DNA of 35,808 nucleotides from Lactococcus garvieae (GTDB lineage: Bacteria; Bacillota; Bacilli; Lactobacillales; Streptococcaceae), in NCBI RefSeq assembly GCF_016758115.1, contig NZ_WIVG01000022.1, positions 1-35,808 of the forward strand, written 5' to 3'. The notes below the pieces were generated by a model. That model did no database searches, was not told the origin of the DNA, and saw only the letters and a program-made list of their open reading frames with translations. Position 1 is the stretch's first letter. Each line of letters starts with the position of its first letter. Both the position numbers and the translations under genes were made by a program. Below are positions 18,923-27,951 of this stretch, one piece after another.

Positions 18923-19951
18923 TTATTTCACGAACATGGCATCCCCGAAACTGAAGAAGCGATAATGCTCATCAATTGCATGCTGATAAGCTTCTAGGAT
19001 AAATTCTTGACCTGCAAAAGCAGAGACTAGCATAACGAGCGTAGATTTTGGCAAGTGGAAGTTTGTGTTAAAAGCATCAACTACTTTCCATTGATAACCG
19101 GGTTTGATAAAGATATCTGTCCAGCCAGAATCTGCTTGGATGTCTCCATTAAATTTTGTCCCAATCGTTTCTAAAGTACGGATAGAGGTTGTGCCACAAG
19201 CAATCACACGATGCCCAGAAGCTTTGACAGCACGAAGTGTTTCAGCAGCTTCTTCAGACAGTTGGTAGAATTCACTATGCATATGGTGTTCTTCAATATT
19301 ATCAACGCTCACTGGTCGGAAAGTTCCCAAGCCTACATGTAAGGTAAGTTCCACAACATGAACACCTTTGGCACGAATTTTATCTAATAACTCAGGTGTG
19401 TAGTGCAAACCAGCAGTTGGTGCAGCAGCAGATCCATTTTCTTTTGCAAAGACGGTTTGATAACGTTCTTTATCTTCTAATTTTTCATGGATATAAGGTG
19501 GAAGGGGCATTTCACCTAAGCTCTCTAGCACTTCAAGGAAGATACCATCGTAACTAAATTCAACGATACGTCCGCCATGTTCCAATTCTTCAACAACGGT
19601 TGCTTTTAAGCGGCCATCACCGAAAGAAAGCTCTTGCCCAATACGCATACGTTTTGCAGGCTTAGCTAAAGTTTCCCAGCGATCTCCTTCTGTATTTTTG
19701 AGCAGGAGAAGTTCAACGTGCCCATGAGTTTCAGGCTTGATACCATGGAGACGTGCAGGGAGAACGCGTGTATTATTAAGTACGAGTGCATCTCCGGGAT
19801 TAAGCTCATCCACAATATCGTAGAAGTGCTTGTCTTCCATAGAATGACTTTCCTTATCAAGTACTAGGAGACGTGATTCAGAACGTTTTTCAAGTGGTGT
19901 TTGTGCGATGAGTTCTTCTGGTAAATTAAAGTCAAAATCATTAATATTCAA
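18923..19951 (-). CDS. queA: S-adenosylmethionine:tRNA ribosyltransferase-isomerase QueA
   Basis: QueA transfers and rearranges the ribose of SAM onto 7-aminomethyl-7-deazaguanine at tRNA position 34, giving epoxyqueuosine. The 342-residue protein has the conserved start [14 protein letters not shown], a central [11 protein letters not shown]-like segment ([11 protein letters not shown]), [11 protein letters not shown], and GTTSIRTLE; length is normal. The start is a TTG at 19951 with AAGGA nine bases before it. An in-frame stop lies six codons upstream, and the next ATG would remove the conserved N-terminus, so TTG is the real start. An extended -10 lies upstream, giving a leader of about 115 bases. 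Followed directly by the 18347-18922 gene. Confidence 0.96.
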   Translation of the reverse strand: MNINDFDFNLPEELIAQTPLEKRSESRLLVLDKESHSMEDKHFYDIVDELNPGDALVLNNTRVLPARLHGIKPETHGHVELLLLKNTEGDRWETLAKPAKRMRIGQELSFGDGRLKATVVEELEHGGRIVEFSYDGIFLEVLESLGEMPLPPYIHEKLEDKERYQTVFAKENGSAAAPTAGLHYTPELLDKIRAKGVHVVELTLHVGLGTFRPVSVDNIEEHHMHSEFYQLSEEAAETLRAVKASGHRVIACGTTSIRTLETIGTKFNGDIQADSGWTDIFIKPGYQWKVVDAFNTNFHLPKSTLVMLVSAFAGQEFILEAYQHAIDEHYRFFSFGDAMFVK

Positions 19952-20049
19952 AATATATTTTCCTTGTCATTTATAAAAGTTAAAACTTTCAAGACAGCCT
20001 TTCTTATTTGGGAGAGAGGATGACATACTCCACCTTTCATCTTCATGAG

Positions 20050-20079
20050 ATATGAAATATGCAGCTGTTTCATATTATA
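20050..20079 (-). promoter_or_regulatory. queA promoter with overlapping inverted repeat
   Basis: On the minus strand TATAAT (20074-20079) is preceded by TGG (extended -10). Overlapping it is an eight-base inverted repeat, ATATGAAA (20050-20057) / TTTCATAT (20068-20075), which could be an operator or a leader hairpin. Confidence 0.55.
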
Positions 20080-20133
20080 CCACTTTTAGAAAAGTTTTCT
20101 TTTGAAAAATTATTTAAAAACATAATTTTATTG

Positions 20134-20162
20134 TTGACAAGGAAATTAATTAAGTTTATAAT
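20134..20162 (+). promoter_or_regulatory. nagB promoter
   Basis: Full consensus: -35 TTGACA (20134-20139), 17-base spacer, -10 TATAAT (20157-20162). Transcription should start near 20169. Confidence 0.92.
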
Positions 20163-20176
20163 GTGTATATACCAAT
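20161..20176 (+). promoter_or_regulatory. NagR (GntR-family) operator-like site at nagB
   Basis: ATGTGTATATACCAAT matches the palindromic NagR/DasR-type element ATTGGTATATACCAAT (consensus recalled from Gram-positives) at 14 of 16 positions; the right half is perfect. It covers the end of the -10 and the start point, an ideal place for repression relieved by amino-sugar phosphates. Confidence 0.65.
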
Positions 20177-20196
20177 CCGGAAAAGGAGACTCTCTC

Positions 20197-20904
20197 ATGA
20201 AAGTTATCACTGTTAAAAATCAACTTGAAGGTGCAAAAGTCGGCTTTGACTTACTCAAAGAAGCTATGGACAATGGTGCTAAAACCTTAGGTCTTGCTAC
20301 GGGGTCAACGCCAGTTGAATTTTATAATCAAATTGTTAAATCAGATCTGGATTTTTCAGATATGACTTCAGTAAACTTGGATGAGTATGTTGGACTTGAT
20401 GGCTCTGATGAACAATCTTATCATTACTTCATGAACAAGCATCTTTTTAACGAAAAACCTTTCAAAGAAAACTTTTTACCAAATGGTAAAGCATTAGACT
20501 TGGAAGCAGAAGCGAAAGCCTATGATCAAATCATTGCTGAGCATCCTATTGATTTCCAAATTCTTGGTATTGGTCAAAATGGTCACATCGGTTTCAATGA
20601 ACCAGGAACTTCATTTGAAGAAACAACACACGTGGTTGACCTCCAAGAAAGTACAATCAAAGCAAATGCACGTTTCTTCAGACATGAGGAAGATGTGCCA
20701 CGTAAAGCTATATCTATGGGGATTGCTTCAATCATGACAGCTAAATCTATCGTTTTGATGGCTTACGGTGAATCAAAAGCAGAAGCAATCAAAGGTATGG
20801 TTGAAGGTGAAATCACGGAGGATATGCCAGCATCAATTTTGCAAAAACATGCAGATGTTGTTGTTATTGCTGATGAGGCGGCAGTCGCTTTGCTGAGCAA
20901 ATAA
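20197..20904 (+). CDS. nagB: Glucosamine-6-phosphate deaminase
   Basis: NagB converts glucosamine-6-phosphate to fructose-6-phosphate and ammonia, feeding amino sugars into glycolysis and opposing GlmS. The 235-residue protein has the phosphate loop ATGSTP at 35-40, the general base D62 (in LDEYVG), and [13 protein letters not shown] at 124-136 with H130 and E135. Length is that of the short Gram-positive NagB. The start is the ATG at 20197 behind AAAAGGAGA; upstream in-frame starts precede the promoter. It is a single-gene operon with a consensus promoter and a NagR-like operator. Cytoplasmic. Confidence 0.96.
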   Translation: MKVITVKNQLEGAKVGFDLLKEAMDNGAKTLGLATGSTPVEFYNQIVKSDLDFSDMTSVNLDEYVGLDGSDEQSYHYFMNKHLFNEKPFKENFLPNGKALDLEAEAKAYDQIIAEHPIDFQILGIGQNGHIGFNEPGTSFEETTHVVDLQESTIKANARFFRHEEDVPRKAISMGIASIMTAKSIVLMAYGESKAEAIKGMVEGEITEDMPASILQKHADVVVIADEAAVALLSK

Positions 20905-20989
20905 TACATAAAATAATGAGAGATAGAGTACTCTGACGCGTAAAATAACCTTATATTTTGCGCGATTTTTTATAAAGAAATAGGTGAAG

Positions 20990-21025
20990 AAAAAGCAGAT
21001 TTTACTGGTGAAATCTGCTTTTTTT
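20990..21025. terminator. Bidirectional terminator between nagB and the tetR-type gene
   Basis: The stem AAAAAGCAGATTT (from 20990) pairs with AAATCTGCTTTTT (from 21011) around a short loop, with T runs on both strands. It serves the convergent nagB and TetR-family genes. Confidence 0.9.
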
Positions 21026-21040
21026 AACCAGACAGAACAT

Positions 21041-21649
21041 TTATGACTTTATATTAACACCTAAAACAGTCAAATGACCATTGGAAATCAATTTAACAAT
21101 GAGATGCGCAAAATCACTTGATTTCATAGTACTTGACGAAGAAACCCACCATTTAAGTGTTCCAGCCAAGATTGAAGTAATATAGCTGATGACAAAATCA
21201 CTCGGGACCAATACATCGTGCTCACGAATTTCCAACTTAGCGAAAAGCTCCGTATAACGTTCGGTTAATATCTCGATAAAACGATTGATAATCGTTTGGT
21301 CCTGTGATTTATCTATCACAATCTGTGCTACTTCTGGATTTTGACGTACAAAGTCGTAGAAGCGGGCTAACATCTTTTCAATATCATTGACATAAACATC
21401 AGTGCCATCCACAGGATTTTGTTCATCTAAAATTTTGATAAAGTCCAGTATAAAAGTGTCAATCAAACTGTCATAAAGATCTTGCTTGTCGGCATAATGG
21501 GCATAAAAAGTTGCTCGATTAATCATTGCAGCATCAGCAATTTCTTGAATAGAAATTTTTTCAAATTTTTTATTTCTTAATAAAGAAAAGAAAGCTTGTG
21601 TAATCATTTTTCGTGTTCTTAAGACACGTAAATCATTTATTTTAGCCAT
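21041..21649 (-). CDS. TetR/AcrR-family transcriptional regulator
   Basis: The 202-residue protein has an N-terminal TetR helix-turn-helix (about 10-55: ITQAFFSLL, then KISIQEIADAA, INRATFYAHYADK). The C-terminal ligand domain (about 75-195) is of the type common in Firmicutes TetR proteins. The start is the ATG at 21649 behind a perfect AAAGGAGG; the longer in-frame start at 21688 overlaps the operator and is unlikely. It probably represses itself through the palindrome at 21682-21706. It is divergent from the WxL operon, which it may also regulate, though no second copy of the palindrome is visible there. Ligand unknown. Confidence 0.88.
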   Translation of the reverse strand: MAKINDLRVLRTRKMITQAFFSLLRNKKFEKISIQEIADAAMINRATFYAHYADKQDLYDSLIDTFILDFIKILDEQNPVDGTDVYVNDIEKMLARFYDFVRQNPEVAQIVIDKSQDQTIINRFIEILTERYTELFAKLEIREHDVLVPSDFVISYITSILAGTLKWWVSSSSTMKSSDFAHLIVKLISNGHLTVLGVNIKS

Positions 21650-21681
21650 ATTAATACAGTCCTCCTTTACTTGTATCTTAA

Positions 21682-21706
21682 ACAACAAAAATAACCTATT
21701 TGTTGT
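21682..21706. promoter_or_regulatory. Perfect palindrome, probable TetR-family autoregulatory operator
   Basis: ACAACAAA (21682-21689) and TTTGTTGT (21699-21706) are exact inverted repeats with a nine-base spacer. They lie immediately downstream of the regulator's minus-strand -10 (TATAAT at 21709-21714), covering its transcription start. Confidence 0.7.
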
Positions 21707-21801
21707 ATATTATAGCCTCTTACAGTAATTTTTGCTGCTGTGAACTGTGTCAAATATTCTTGTCATTAATCATAATAGAAGGGTTTGAGTAATTATTTTG
21801 T

Positions 21802-21807
21802 TATAAT
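21802..21807 (+). promoter_or_regulatory. Promoter of the WxL operon, extended -10
   Basis: TATAAT preceded by TGT forms an extended -10 about 58 bases before the first gene. The -35 is weak. The ribosome-binding site of that gene (AGCGGGA) is also weak. Confidence 0.6.
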
Positions 21808-21864
21808 ATAAATTAAATATTAAAAAAAGATATATTAAAGAAATTTTCGAGCGGGATTGACAAG

Positions 21865-22893
21865 ATGAAAAAGATTGTTCTGTTAATTTTAGGATGTGCA
21901 ATGCTAGTCCTGGCACCAAAAGCTGAAGCTGAGGAAGGACTTGATAATCAGGCAATGGATTTTAGTGCCCAAGCTATACCAAGCGAAGCCCAGAAGCAAA
22001 ACAGGAAAGATTTATCTTACTGGTGGTTGGATATTAGCGATGAAAAAGAGTTCGTCCTCTACATTGAAATCACCAATGGTAAAGTTGAAAATACTTTTGA
22101 TATATCTGCAAATCAAGCAATAACTAATGAAAATTTAGTTATTGACTACAGTTTAGAGAACAGGGAAAGTCAAGAATATTTGTATAGAGCGCCTTCTTTT
22201 GATTTTTACAAGAATGTGAAAATCGGAGAAGAGGGAACAAGAGGGAAAATAAAAGTTACTCTCGCACCGTATGAAAGAAGGCGTATCCCTATCACAATTT
22301 CTCTTTCTCAAGAGCTATCAGGTCAAGCTATAGGTGGTATTAATGTAAGTCGTCATACTAAGGAAGCAGAACGTACAGGGGGGATTCTCAATGTTTATAA
22401 TAGAGCTTTTGCATTAGTGCTAGATACTGGAGAAGTACAAGCTTCCTCTTTAAAACTTTCTTTGGGTAAGTTAGAAGTCGCTGCACAAACATTACAGTTG
22501 ATTAATCCTAATCACCGAATTCTTTCTGGTATTAGTGTGGATGCAGTGATTACTGCTGATTCAGGCGAAAAAGTTTCCGAACTTAAGACCAGACAAGGTG
22601 TTATTGTACCACAAGCAAAAATTACCCTTCCTTTGAATAATGAAAAACGGCTTGAACGAGGAGAGGAGTATAAGTTAAGTATGCGTGTGAAAATCCCAGA
22701 AGAGGAGAAGGAGCAAAGAATTGAATACACTTTAATAGTCGATAATGAAGATAATATAACAGCAGAACCAGTTCATGACCAGCCCCAAATTACGAAAATC
22801 TTTGTGATTGCAGCAAGTATTTTTTTCATTATCAGTTTGTTTTCCTTTGCTGTGTTTAAAGGGAGAAAAAAACAAACTGATAACTCAATGTAG
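21865..22893 (+). CDS. DUF916/DUF3324 WxL-complex membrane-anchored protein (CscA type), first copy
   Basis: The 342-residue protein has a signal peptide (cleavage probably after AEA at 22), an extracellular DUF916-like beta domain (about 28-165, including APYERRRIPITISL and QAIGGINV), a DUF3324-like domain (about 170-300), and one C-terminal membrane helix (about 312-332) with a basic tail. This is the architecture of the CscA/WxL-interacting proteins that hold WxL proteins at the cell surface. It opens the operon. The second copy follows 57 bases later, and the two are only moderately similar, so they may anchor different WxL partners. Confidence 0.85.
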   Translation: MKKIVLLILGCAMLVLAPKAEAEEGLDNQAMDFSAQAIPSEAQKQNRKDLSYWWLDISDEKEFVLYIEITNGKVENTFDISANQAITNENLVIDYSLENRESQEYLYRAPSFDFYKNVKIGEEGTRGKIKVTLAPYERRRIPITISLSQELSGQAIGGINVSRHTKEAERTGGILNVYNRAFALVLDTGEVQASSLKLSLGKLEVAAQTLQLINPNHRILSGISVDAVITADSGEKVSELKTRQGVIVPQAKITLPLNNEKRLERGEEYKLSMRVKIPEEEKEQRIEYTLIVDNEDNITAEPVHDQPQITKIFVIAASIFFIISLFSFAVFKGRKKQTDNSM

Positions 22894-22950
22894 AAGTACT
22901 GGTCTGTTATGAGACTGCACTTTTATAAAATGACGAATATGGAGATAGAT

Positions 22951-24120
22951 GTGAAAAAATTTTTTATAGTTAGCATATCGCTGTTGATGACTTTAGGGAT
23001 AATATTACCGAGAGACAGTGTGAAAGCAAGTCAGCTTGGATTTTCAGCCACGGCGAATGTTAAAGACCTAGATAATCGCGCAAGTGAGCATTCTTTTTTT
23101 GACCTTATTTTAGAGCCTGGGGAGAAGCAAACCGTTACAGTGACACTGAAAAATGATACTGATCGTGAGATGACGATAGAGCAAGATGTTACCTCTGCTA
23201 CAACCAATATTAATGGTGTTGTTGAATATTCGCCTAACGACATTGAACCAGACGAGTCACTGAGGTTCAATTATGACGATTTGATTAATGCTGAGCGTGA
23301 AATTACCTTACCAGCGCATTCTGAAAAGACGGTTAATATTGAACTAGAAATGCCTAATGAGAAATTTGATGGTCAACTTGTCGGGGGTCTTACTTATCGT
23401 GAGAAAATCAAAGAGGAGGAAGCAGTCCCTTCAGATCAGGAAGGGCTTGCTGTGACAAATCGTTTTGCCTTCGTGATAGCACTCTTGATGCGTCAAAATA
23501 AAAATACAGTTGAGCCAGATTTAAAGTTGCATAATGTAGCTCCTGGACAAGTCAATTATCGCAATGTCATTAATGTCAACTTACAAAATCCTAAAATGAC
23601 TTTTCTTAATCGAATGCATGTGAACGCCAAAGTACAAGGTATTGACAATCCCGACATTGTATATTCTGTCAATCAAGACCGTATGCAAATGGCTCCCAAT
23701 ACCAACTTTGATTTTCCGATTTCACTAGAGGGAGATCGCTTGCGACCTGGGCGGTACCTGATGACTATGACTGTAAATGGTACCAAAGATGATCAGGGGG
23801 ATTACACAGCTACAAACAGAGAAGGAGAGGAGGTTACCTATCGTCATGAGTGGAGGTTTGAGCACGAATTTACCATTACTGGAGCACAAGCCGATGACTT
23901 CAACGAACGTGATGTGACGATTGAGCCGGAGAATCGTTCATGGTTGAAATGGTTAATTATAGGCTTACTTCTTCTCTTGATATTATTGCTTATCTGGTTC
24001 ATACTTTGGAAACGTCGTAAGAAGAAAGAAGAAGAGGAAAAAGCTAAGAAAGAGGCTGAAATTGCAGCACTTAGAGCACAGCTAGAAAATCAAGAGCTTC
24101 CTAAAATTCCAAAAGAATAA
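22951..24120 (+). CDS. DUF916/DUF3324 WxL-complex membrane-anchored protein (CscA type), second copy
   Basis: Start chosen at the GTG at 22951: GGAG lies seven bases upstream, and it yields a classic signal peptide (MKKFF then a hydrophobic core, cleavage near VKA). Upstream ATGs at 22909-22939 lack a ribosome-binding site. The 389-residue protein has DUF916 (about 30-165, with LEPGEKQTVTVTLKN and GQLVGGLTY), DUF3324 (about 180-310), a strong membrane helix (about 330-350) and a long charged cytoplasmic tail of Lys, Glu and Arg that is probably helical. This matches the family well. It presumably binds WxL domains outside the membrane. Confidence 0.86.
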   Translation: MKKFFIVSISLLMTLGIILPRDSVKASQLGFSATANVKDLDNRASEHSFFDLILEPGEKQTVTVTLKNDTDREMTIEQDVTSATTNINGVVEYSPNDIEPDESLRFNYDDLINAEREITLPAHSEKTVNIELEMPNEKFDGQLVGGLTYREKIKEEEAVPSDQEGLAVTNRFAFVIALLMRQNKNTVEPDLKLHNVAPGQVNYRNVINVNLQNPKMTFLNRMHVNAKVQGIDNPDIVYSVNQDRMQMAPNTNFDFPISLEGDRLRPGRYLMTMTVNGTKDDQGDYTATNREGEEVTYRHEWRFEHEFTITGAQADDFNERDVTIEPENRSWLKWLIIGLLLLLILLLIWFILWKRRKKKEEEEKAKKEAEIAALRAQLENQELPKIPKE

Positions 24121-24249
24121 TATTGTATACAATAAAAAATTAATAGTCTCGCATCCTCTACAACAGGGGATTTCTATCTGTCACTAGAGAATATTCGAGG
24201 CTTATTATTTTGCCAAACTATTAAGAAATGTTAAGATATAGTTAATTAT

Positions 24250-24269
24250 ATGTAAAAATAATTTTACAT
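24250..24269 (+). other. Hairpin before the first WxL gene
   Basis: ATGTAAAA (24250-24257) pairs perfectly with TTTTACAT (24262-24269) around a four-base loop, 12 bases before the AAAGGAGG site of the next gene. In the same 176-base gap TTGCCA (24210) and TAAGAT (24232) could be a weak internal promoter. Role unknown. Confidence 0.45.
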
Positions 24270-24296
24270 CTGCGGAATAAAAAGGAGGTTTTTGTA

Positions 24297-25208
24297 ATGT
24301 TAGTTACATTATTGAAATCAACGATTTTGGTATTGCTAACTTTATCAATAAATACGACAGTTCCTCCAGCAGTTGCTACGACTTTGCCAGGAGCAGGAAG
24401 TACAACCAATACTGCAAAGATTATCTTTGAGAAAGATGATTTAATCGTTGGACCTGTTGATCCAGACAATCCTTATCAACCGATTATCCCAGAACAGCCT
24501 GGACAACCGACAGGTGGGCTACTTTCGATTGACTTTGTATCAAATCTTTACTTTGGACAAGGTTCTATTGATCGCATAGATCGTACCTACTATGCCCGTC
24601 CTATGCTTGCTACAATTTCCAAGAAGAATGGGAAAAAGGCGCAACAAGAGTTTTTTCCAAACTTTGTGCAGATAACAGATAGACGCCCTGATGTGGAAGG
24701 ATGGATGTTGAGTGTCAGACAAGATATGCAGTTTCGCTGGGTAGGGGCTTCACCTGATGTTACTGGTGAAGCAGAGGGAAGACCAGGAGACTTCTTAGCT
24801 GGTGCAAGACTCACTTTTTCACATGGACGTACAACAACTGGACACAATAGACCGGATGAGACTGTTCCGAATTATGCAGGCGGGGTGTCAACCATCCTAG
24901 TTCCGGGAGTTCTTTCTGCTCCAGTGCTTTCTGCGAATACGGGTCAAGGTAAAGGGACGTGGCATTATGCTGTGGGAAATCCCCTTCCACCAGAGATTAC
25001 AGAGGACATGTTAGATGAAATAGAGGAAGGGGGAGGCGACTTCAGTAAGTTTATTGAAGCAGGCTATTATGACAACTATAGGATGGACAAGGGGCAAGCC
25101 CCTCGTTTTGGGCCAATTACTCTCCATGTGCCACGTATAACAGCACAACGTTCTGCCGTCTACCAGAGTTTATTCACATGGACACTTTCTGACGTACCTA
25201 GAAACTAA
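24297..25208 (+). CDS. WxL-domain surface protein 1
   Basis: The 303-residue protein has a signal peptide (about 1-28), an acidic Pro-rich spacer (VGPVDPDNP at about 51-59), then a WxL domain. The domain opens with LSIDFVSN (76-83), has a first WxL motif as Trp-Met-Leu (136-138) after the conserved QITDRR segment, and a second as Trp-Thr-Leu (295-297) in FTWTLSDVP at the C-terminus. WxL domains bind peptidoglycan non-covalently and interact with DUF916 proteins. An insertion of about 100 residues with acidic stretches lies between the motifs. An ideal ribosome-binding site (AAAGGAGG) precedes the ATG. Confidence 0.9.
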   Translation: MLVTLLKSTILVLLTLSINTTVPPAVATTLPGAGSTTNTAKIIFEKDDLIVGPVDPDNPYQPIIPEQPGQPTGGLLSIDFVSNLYFGQGSIDRIDRTYYARPMLATISKKNGKKAQQEFFPNFVQITDRRPDVEGWMLSVRQDMQFRWVGASPDVTGEAEGRPGDFLAGARLTFSHGRTTTGHNRPDETVPNYAGGVSTILVPGVLSAPVLSANTGQGKGTWHYAVGNPLPPEITEDMLDEIEEGGGDFSKFIEAGYYDNYRMDKGQAPRFGPITLHVPRITAQRSAVYQSLFTWTLSDVPRN

Positions 25209-25244
25209 GAAGTAGCAGTGAAAATGATAAGAGAAGGAAGAACT

Positions 25245-26270
25245 ATGAATAAAAAGATTCTCAAATATACTGTACTAGCATTAACAGTAATAATGGTGGC
25301 AGTGCATTCCGTGACAGTTTTGGCAGAGAACTCTGCATTGCCCAATTATCGTTCGTGGGTAGCCATTCAGTTCGCGCCAGGGAGTGGTCAAGTAGGACCA
25401 GTTGATCCAGACTTACCCACTTCACCAATAGAACCTGTTATTCCGCCAGGAATGCCTGCTCCACAACCAGGTACTCCTGGAGCATTATCAATTGATTTTG
25501 TTTCAGGTATTGTTTTTGGCCAAGGTGATGTTTCTACAAAAAAAAGAGTTTACTATGCTCGGCCCTTTCCAGCACATCGTCTTGATGAGGAAGGAAATAA
25601 TATAGGAGAAGCCTTTGAACTTTTTCCAAACTTTGCACAAGTGACTGATCGGCGAGGAGAGGTTGAACAAGGTGGCTGGACACTTTCTGTGAGGCAAGCT
25701 CATCAGTTTATGTGGACTGCTCTTCTTGGCAATCCACCAGAGGAAACGACTGCTCAGGCTGGTGATTTTCTGATTGGTGCAGAGTTGAAATTTACCAGTG
25801 GCCATACTAGTGCTGATGCACCAGACCTATGGGTCGAGCCAAGCGAAGTAATCCCTAGTATCACACTTAATAATCGCTTTCAACCTGTCATCGTTGCTCA
25901 TCCAGGCGAAGGTTTGATGACTTGGCATTACTCTGTAGGAACGGTAAGTGATTTAGCAGAATATACAGAAGAGTTTGCTCGTCCTTCCTTAGATGAAAAC
26001 GGTGCCCCCATACTTGATGACGATGGAAATACCATCTATGAGACTGTGACGGATATTCCCGATGACAAACTTGAAAATCATCTTCCCGATTTATTTGAAA
26101 AAGGGTATTACGATATCTTTCGGATGGGGATTGGTGGAGGAGGTGAGTCTGGGAATCGACCGCGTTTTGGTCCTATATCTCTCATGATTCCTGGTTCAAC
26201 AGTACAGCGTTCGGCATCCTATATGACGTACCTGGAGTGGCAGCTTTCCCTTACCCCTGGAAATCCTTAA
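25245..26270 (+). CDS. WxL-domain surface protein 2
   Basis: Start taken at the ATG at 25245 (GAAGGAAG upstream, then signal peptide MNKKILKYTV) rather than the in-frame GTG at 25218. The 341-residue protein has a signal peptide ending near VLA at 27, a Pro-rich acidic spacer (about 51-79), LSIDFVSG (81-88), a first WxL motif WTL (145-147), and a second, WQL, at 332-334. It is closest to WxL protein 1: both share FGQG, the NF-Q-TDRR segment, the GxGxxTWHY segment and an acidic insertion before the RFGPI block. The two adjacent genes look like a tandem duplication. Confidence 0.9.
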   Translation: MNKKILKYTVLALTVIMVAVHSVTVLAENSALPNYRSWVAIQFAPGSGQVGPVDPDLPTSPIEPVIPPGMPAPQPGTPGALSIDFVSGIVFGQGDVSTKKRVYYARPFPAHRLDEEGNNIGEAFELFPNFAQVTDRRGEVEQGGWTLSVRQAHQFMWTALLGNPPEETTAQAGDFLIGAELKFTSGHTSADAPDLWVEPSEVIPSITLNNRFQPVIVAHPGEGLMTWHYSVGTVSDLAEYTEEFARPSLDENGAPILDDDGNTIYETVTDIPDDKLENHLPDLFEKGYYDIFRMGIGGGGESGNRPRFGPISLMIPGSTVQRSASYMTYLEWQLSLTPGNP

Positions 26271-26317
26271 GACTTACAGGGCTTAAAAGAAAACATTAAA
26301 AACTGAGAGGAAAGAGA

Positions 26318-27106
26318 ATGAGATTAAAGAAAACATTGAAAACGAGCTTTGTTTCACTCGTTGTAGTACAACCTTTCCTATCTTCTTCAGTAGAGGCAAT
26401 GGAGCCATATGAGACAGGAGGAGGTGTTGGTTTTCAGCGTGGTACAGGTCTTATACAGCCTTTACATCCTGGACCTGGTGATTTAGCTAGACAGCCTATG
26501 AGCCCTCTTCCAGAGGAAATACAGAAGCCAAACAGAACATCTTCACAGGGTACAGGAAGTAGTCTAAGCATCGACTATGTCTCAGAGTTTGTGTTTAAAA
26601 TGTACAGGGAGGATGGAGAAAAAGTATTTTATTATGCTCAGCCCCAGTATCTTAGGGATGAACACGGTCAGTCCACCATTACGCCTAATTTTATTCAGGT
26701 CACAGACCAACGTGGTACAGCTGAAGGCTGGACTTTAAAGTTACAAAAAACGATACGATTTTATGATGGAAACAAGCAGGCACTTCAAGCTACAGATATT
26801 TTATTGTACAATCCCGTAGTGGTTGGTTATCAACCTGCTAATCAGCCAAGAGCACCCTCGCTCTTAGGTCAAGGGGAAGATTCTGTAGTCATTGCTCAGG
26901 CTGAACAAGGCAGTGGAACGGGGACAACTACTATTCGTTGGGGGAATCATCTTGTCGAAATGGACTTATACAGTAAGAAGGGAGAAGTAAACACCGCTCT
27001 TCTTAATCGTGATGTTCAACTCCTTGTCCCAATCAGAACAAATCGCCAAAACCATACTTATCAAGCAACACTTACCTGGATACTCTCAGAGATACCGGGA
27101 AATTAA
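26318..27106 (+). CDS. WxL-domain surface protein 3
   Basis: The 262-residue protein has a signal peptide (cleavage near VEA at 27), a Gly- and Pro-rich segment, then LSIDYVSE (83-90), NFIQVTDQRG (124-133), a first WxL motif WTL (138-140) and a second, WIL (254-256), in LTWILSEIP. It is shorter than proteins 1 and 2 and lacks their acidic insertion. The spacer lacks the PVDPD acidic repeat of proteins 1, 2 and 4. AGAGGAAAGAG precedes the ATG. Surface-attached by non-covalent wall binding, by family knowledge. Confidence 0.9.
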   Translation: MRLKKTLKTSFVSLVVVQPFLSSSVEAMEPYETGGGVGFQRGTGLIQPLHPGPGDLARQPMSPLPEEIQKPNRTSSQGTGSSLSIDYVSEFVFKMYREDGEKVFYYAQPQYLRDEHGQSTITPNFIQVTDQRGTAEGWTLKLQKTIRFYDGNKQALQATDILLYNPVVVGYQPANQPRAPSLLGQGEDSVVIAQAEQGSGTGTTTIRWGNHLVEMDLYSKKGEVNTALLNRDVQLLVPIRTNRQNHTYQATLTWILSEIPGN

Positions 27107-27150
27107 ATATATATAATAATGATTCACTTTAAAAATAGAAGGGAAACACT

Positions 27151-27936
27151 ATGAAGAAACAAGTCAAACTTATGTCATCATCAGTTTTGGCGCTTATTGC
27201 TGTAGGCATATTAGCACCGTCAGTTGGAGAAGTGGCAGAAGCAGCTGAAGTAGCAACTTATCCGGGTTGGGGAGCGGTTGGTTTTACTGAGGGAAGTGAT
27301 ATAACTGATCCAGTGGATCCGGAAGACCCAGAGCAACCAATTGATCCAGAAGAACCGGAAGAACCTGGACCTCCGACAGGACCTGCTACTCCAGGCTCAC
27401 TATCGATTGACTTTGCCTCTAACTTCCACTTTGGCACGACAAATCCTATTTCAGCCACTGACCGAACTCTGTATGCACGCCTTCAACCTACGAGTAGCGG
27501 TAATCGACCAAATTATATTCAAGTAACGGACAACAGAGGCTCGCTTGAAGGGTGGACACTACAAGTATCGGCGACAGAGTTTACGGTAGCTTCTAATGCT
27601 CCTCAACATGCGAATGCAGTTTTGGCAGGGGCTGAACTAAGTTGGTACAATGGAACAATAATGTCATCTTCTCCTAAACCTGCAAACGGTCATACTGAGG
27701 AGCATACACTTTCGTTTGCTCCGGGTGCATCAAAGAATGTTCTCTGGGCCGAAAAAGATCATGGAACAGGGACAAGCCTTTTGCGTTTTGGTACAACCGA
27801 TTCGGGAACTGACGAGGAGGATCCAGAACACGCGAGTACCTCGATAAGATTAATGGTTCCTGGCGGTGCAGCGCGACAAGCACTTTACACATCCACAATC
27901 ACATGGAGCTTGCAAAATGTTCCGCCGCAACCTTAA
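27151..27936 (+). CDS. WxL-domain surface protein 4
   Basis: The 261-residue protein has a signal peptide (cleavage near AEA at 32), an acidic Pro/Glu/Asp-rich repeat spacer (about 51-82, units like DPEDPEQP), LSIDFASN (84-91), NYIQVTDNRG (121-130), a first WxL motif WTL (135-137) and a second, WSL (252-254), near the C-terminus. This is the classic compact CscB/CscC-type WxL protein. AGAAGGGAAA precedes the ATG. A strong hairpin follows the gene. Confidence 0.92.
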   Translation: MKKQVKLMSSSVLALIAVGILAPSVGEVAEAAEVATYPGWGAVGFTEGSDITDPVDPEDPEQPIDPEEPEEPGPPTGPATPGSLSIDFASNFHFGTTNPISATDRTLYARLQPTSSGNRPNYIQVTDNRGSLEGWTLQVSATEFTVASNAPQHANAVLAGAELSWYNGTIMSSSPKPANGHTEEHTLSFAPGASKNVLWAEKDHGTGTSLLRFGTTDSGTDEEDPEHASTSIRLMVPGGAARQALYTSTITWSLQNVPPQP

Positions 27937-27951
27937 CGTAATATGGATTGA

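Noticed and set aside
19952-20066. PreQ1 riboswitch in the queA leader
   Set aside because: No preQ1-I or preQ1-II consensus could be recognised; only a simple inverted repeat near the promoter.
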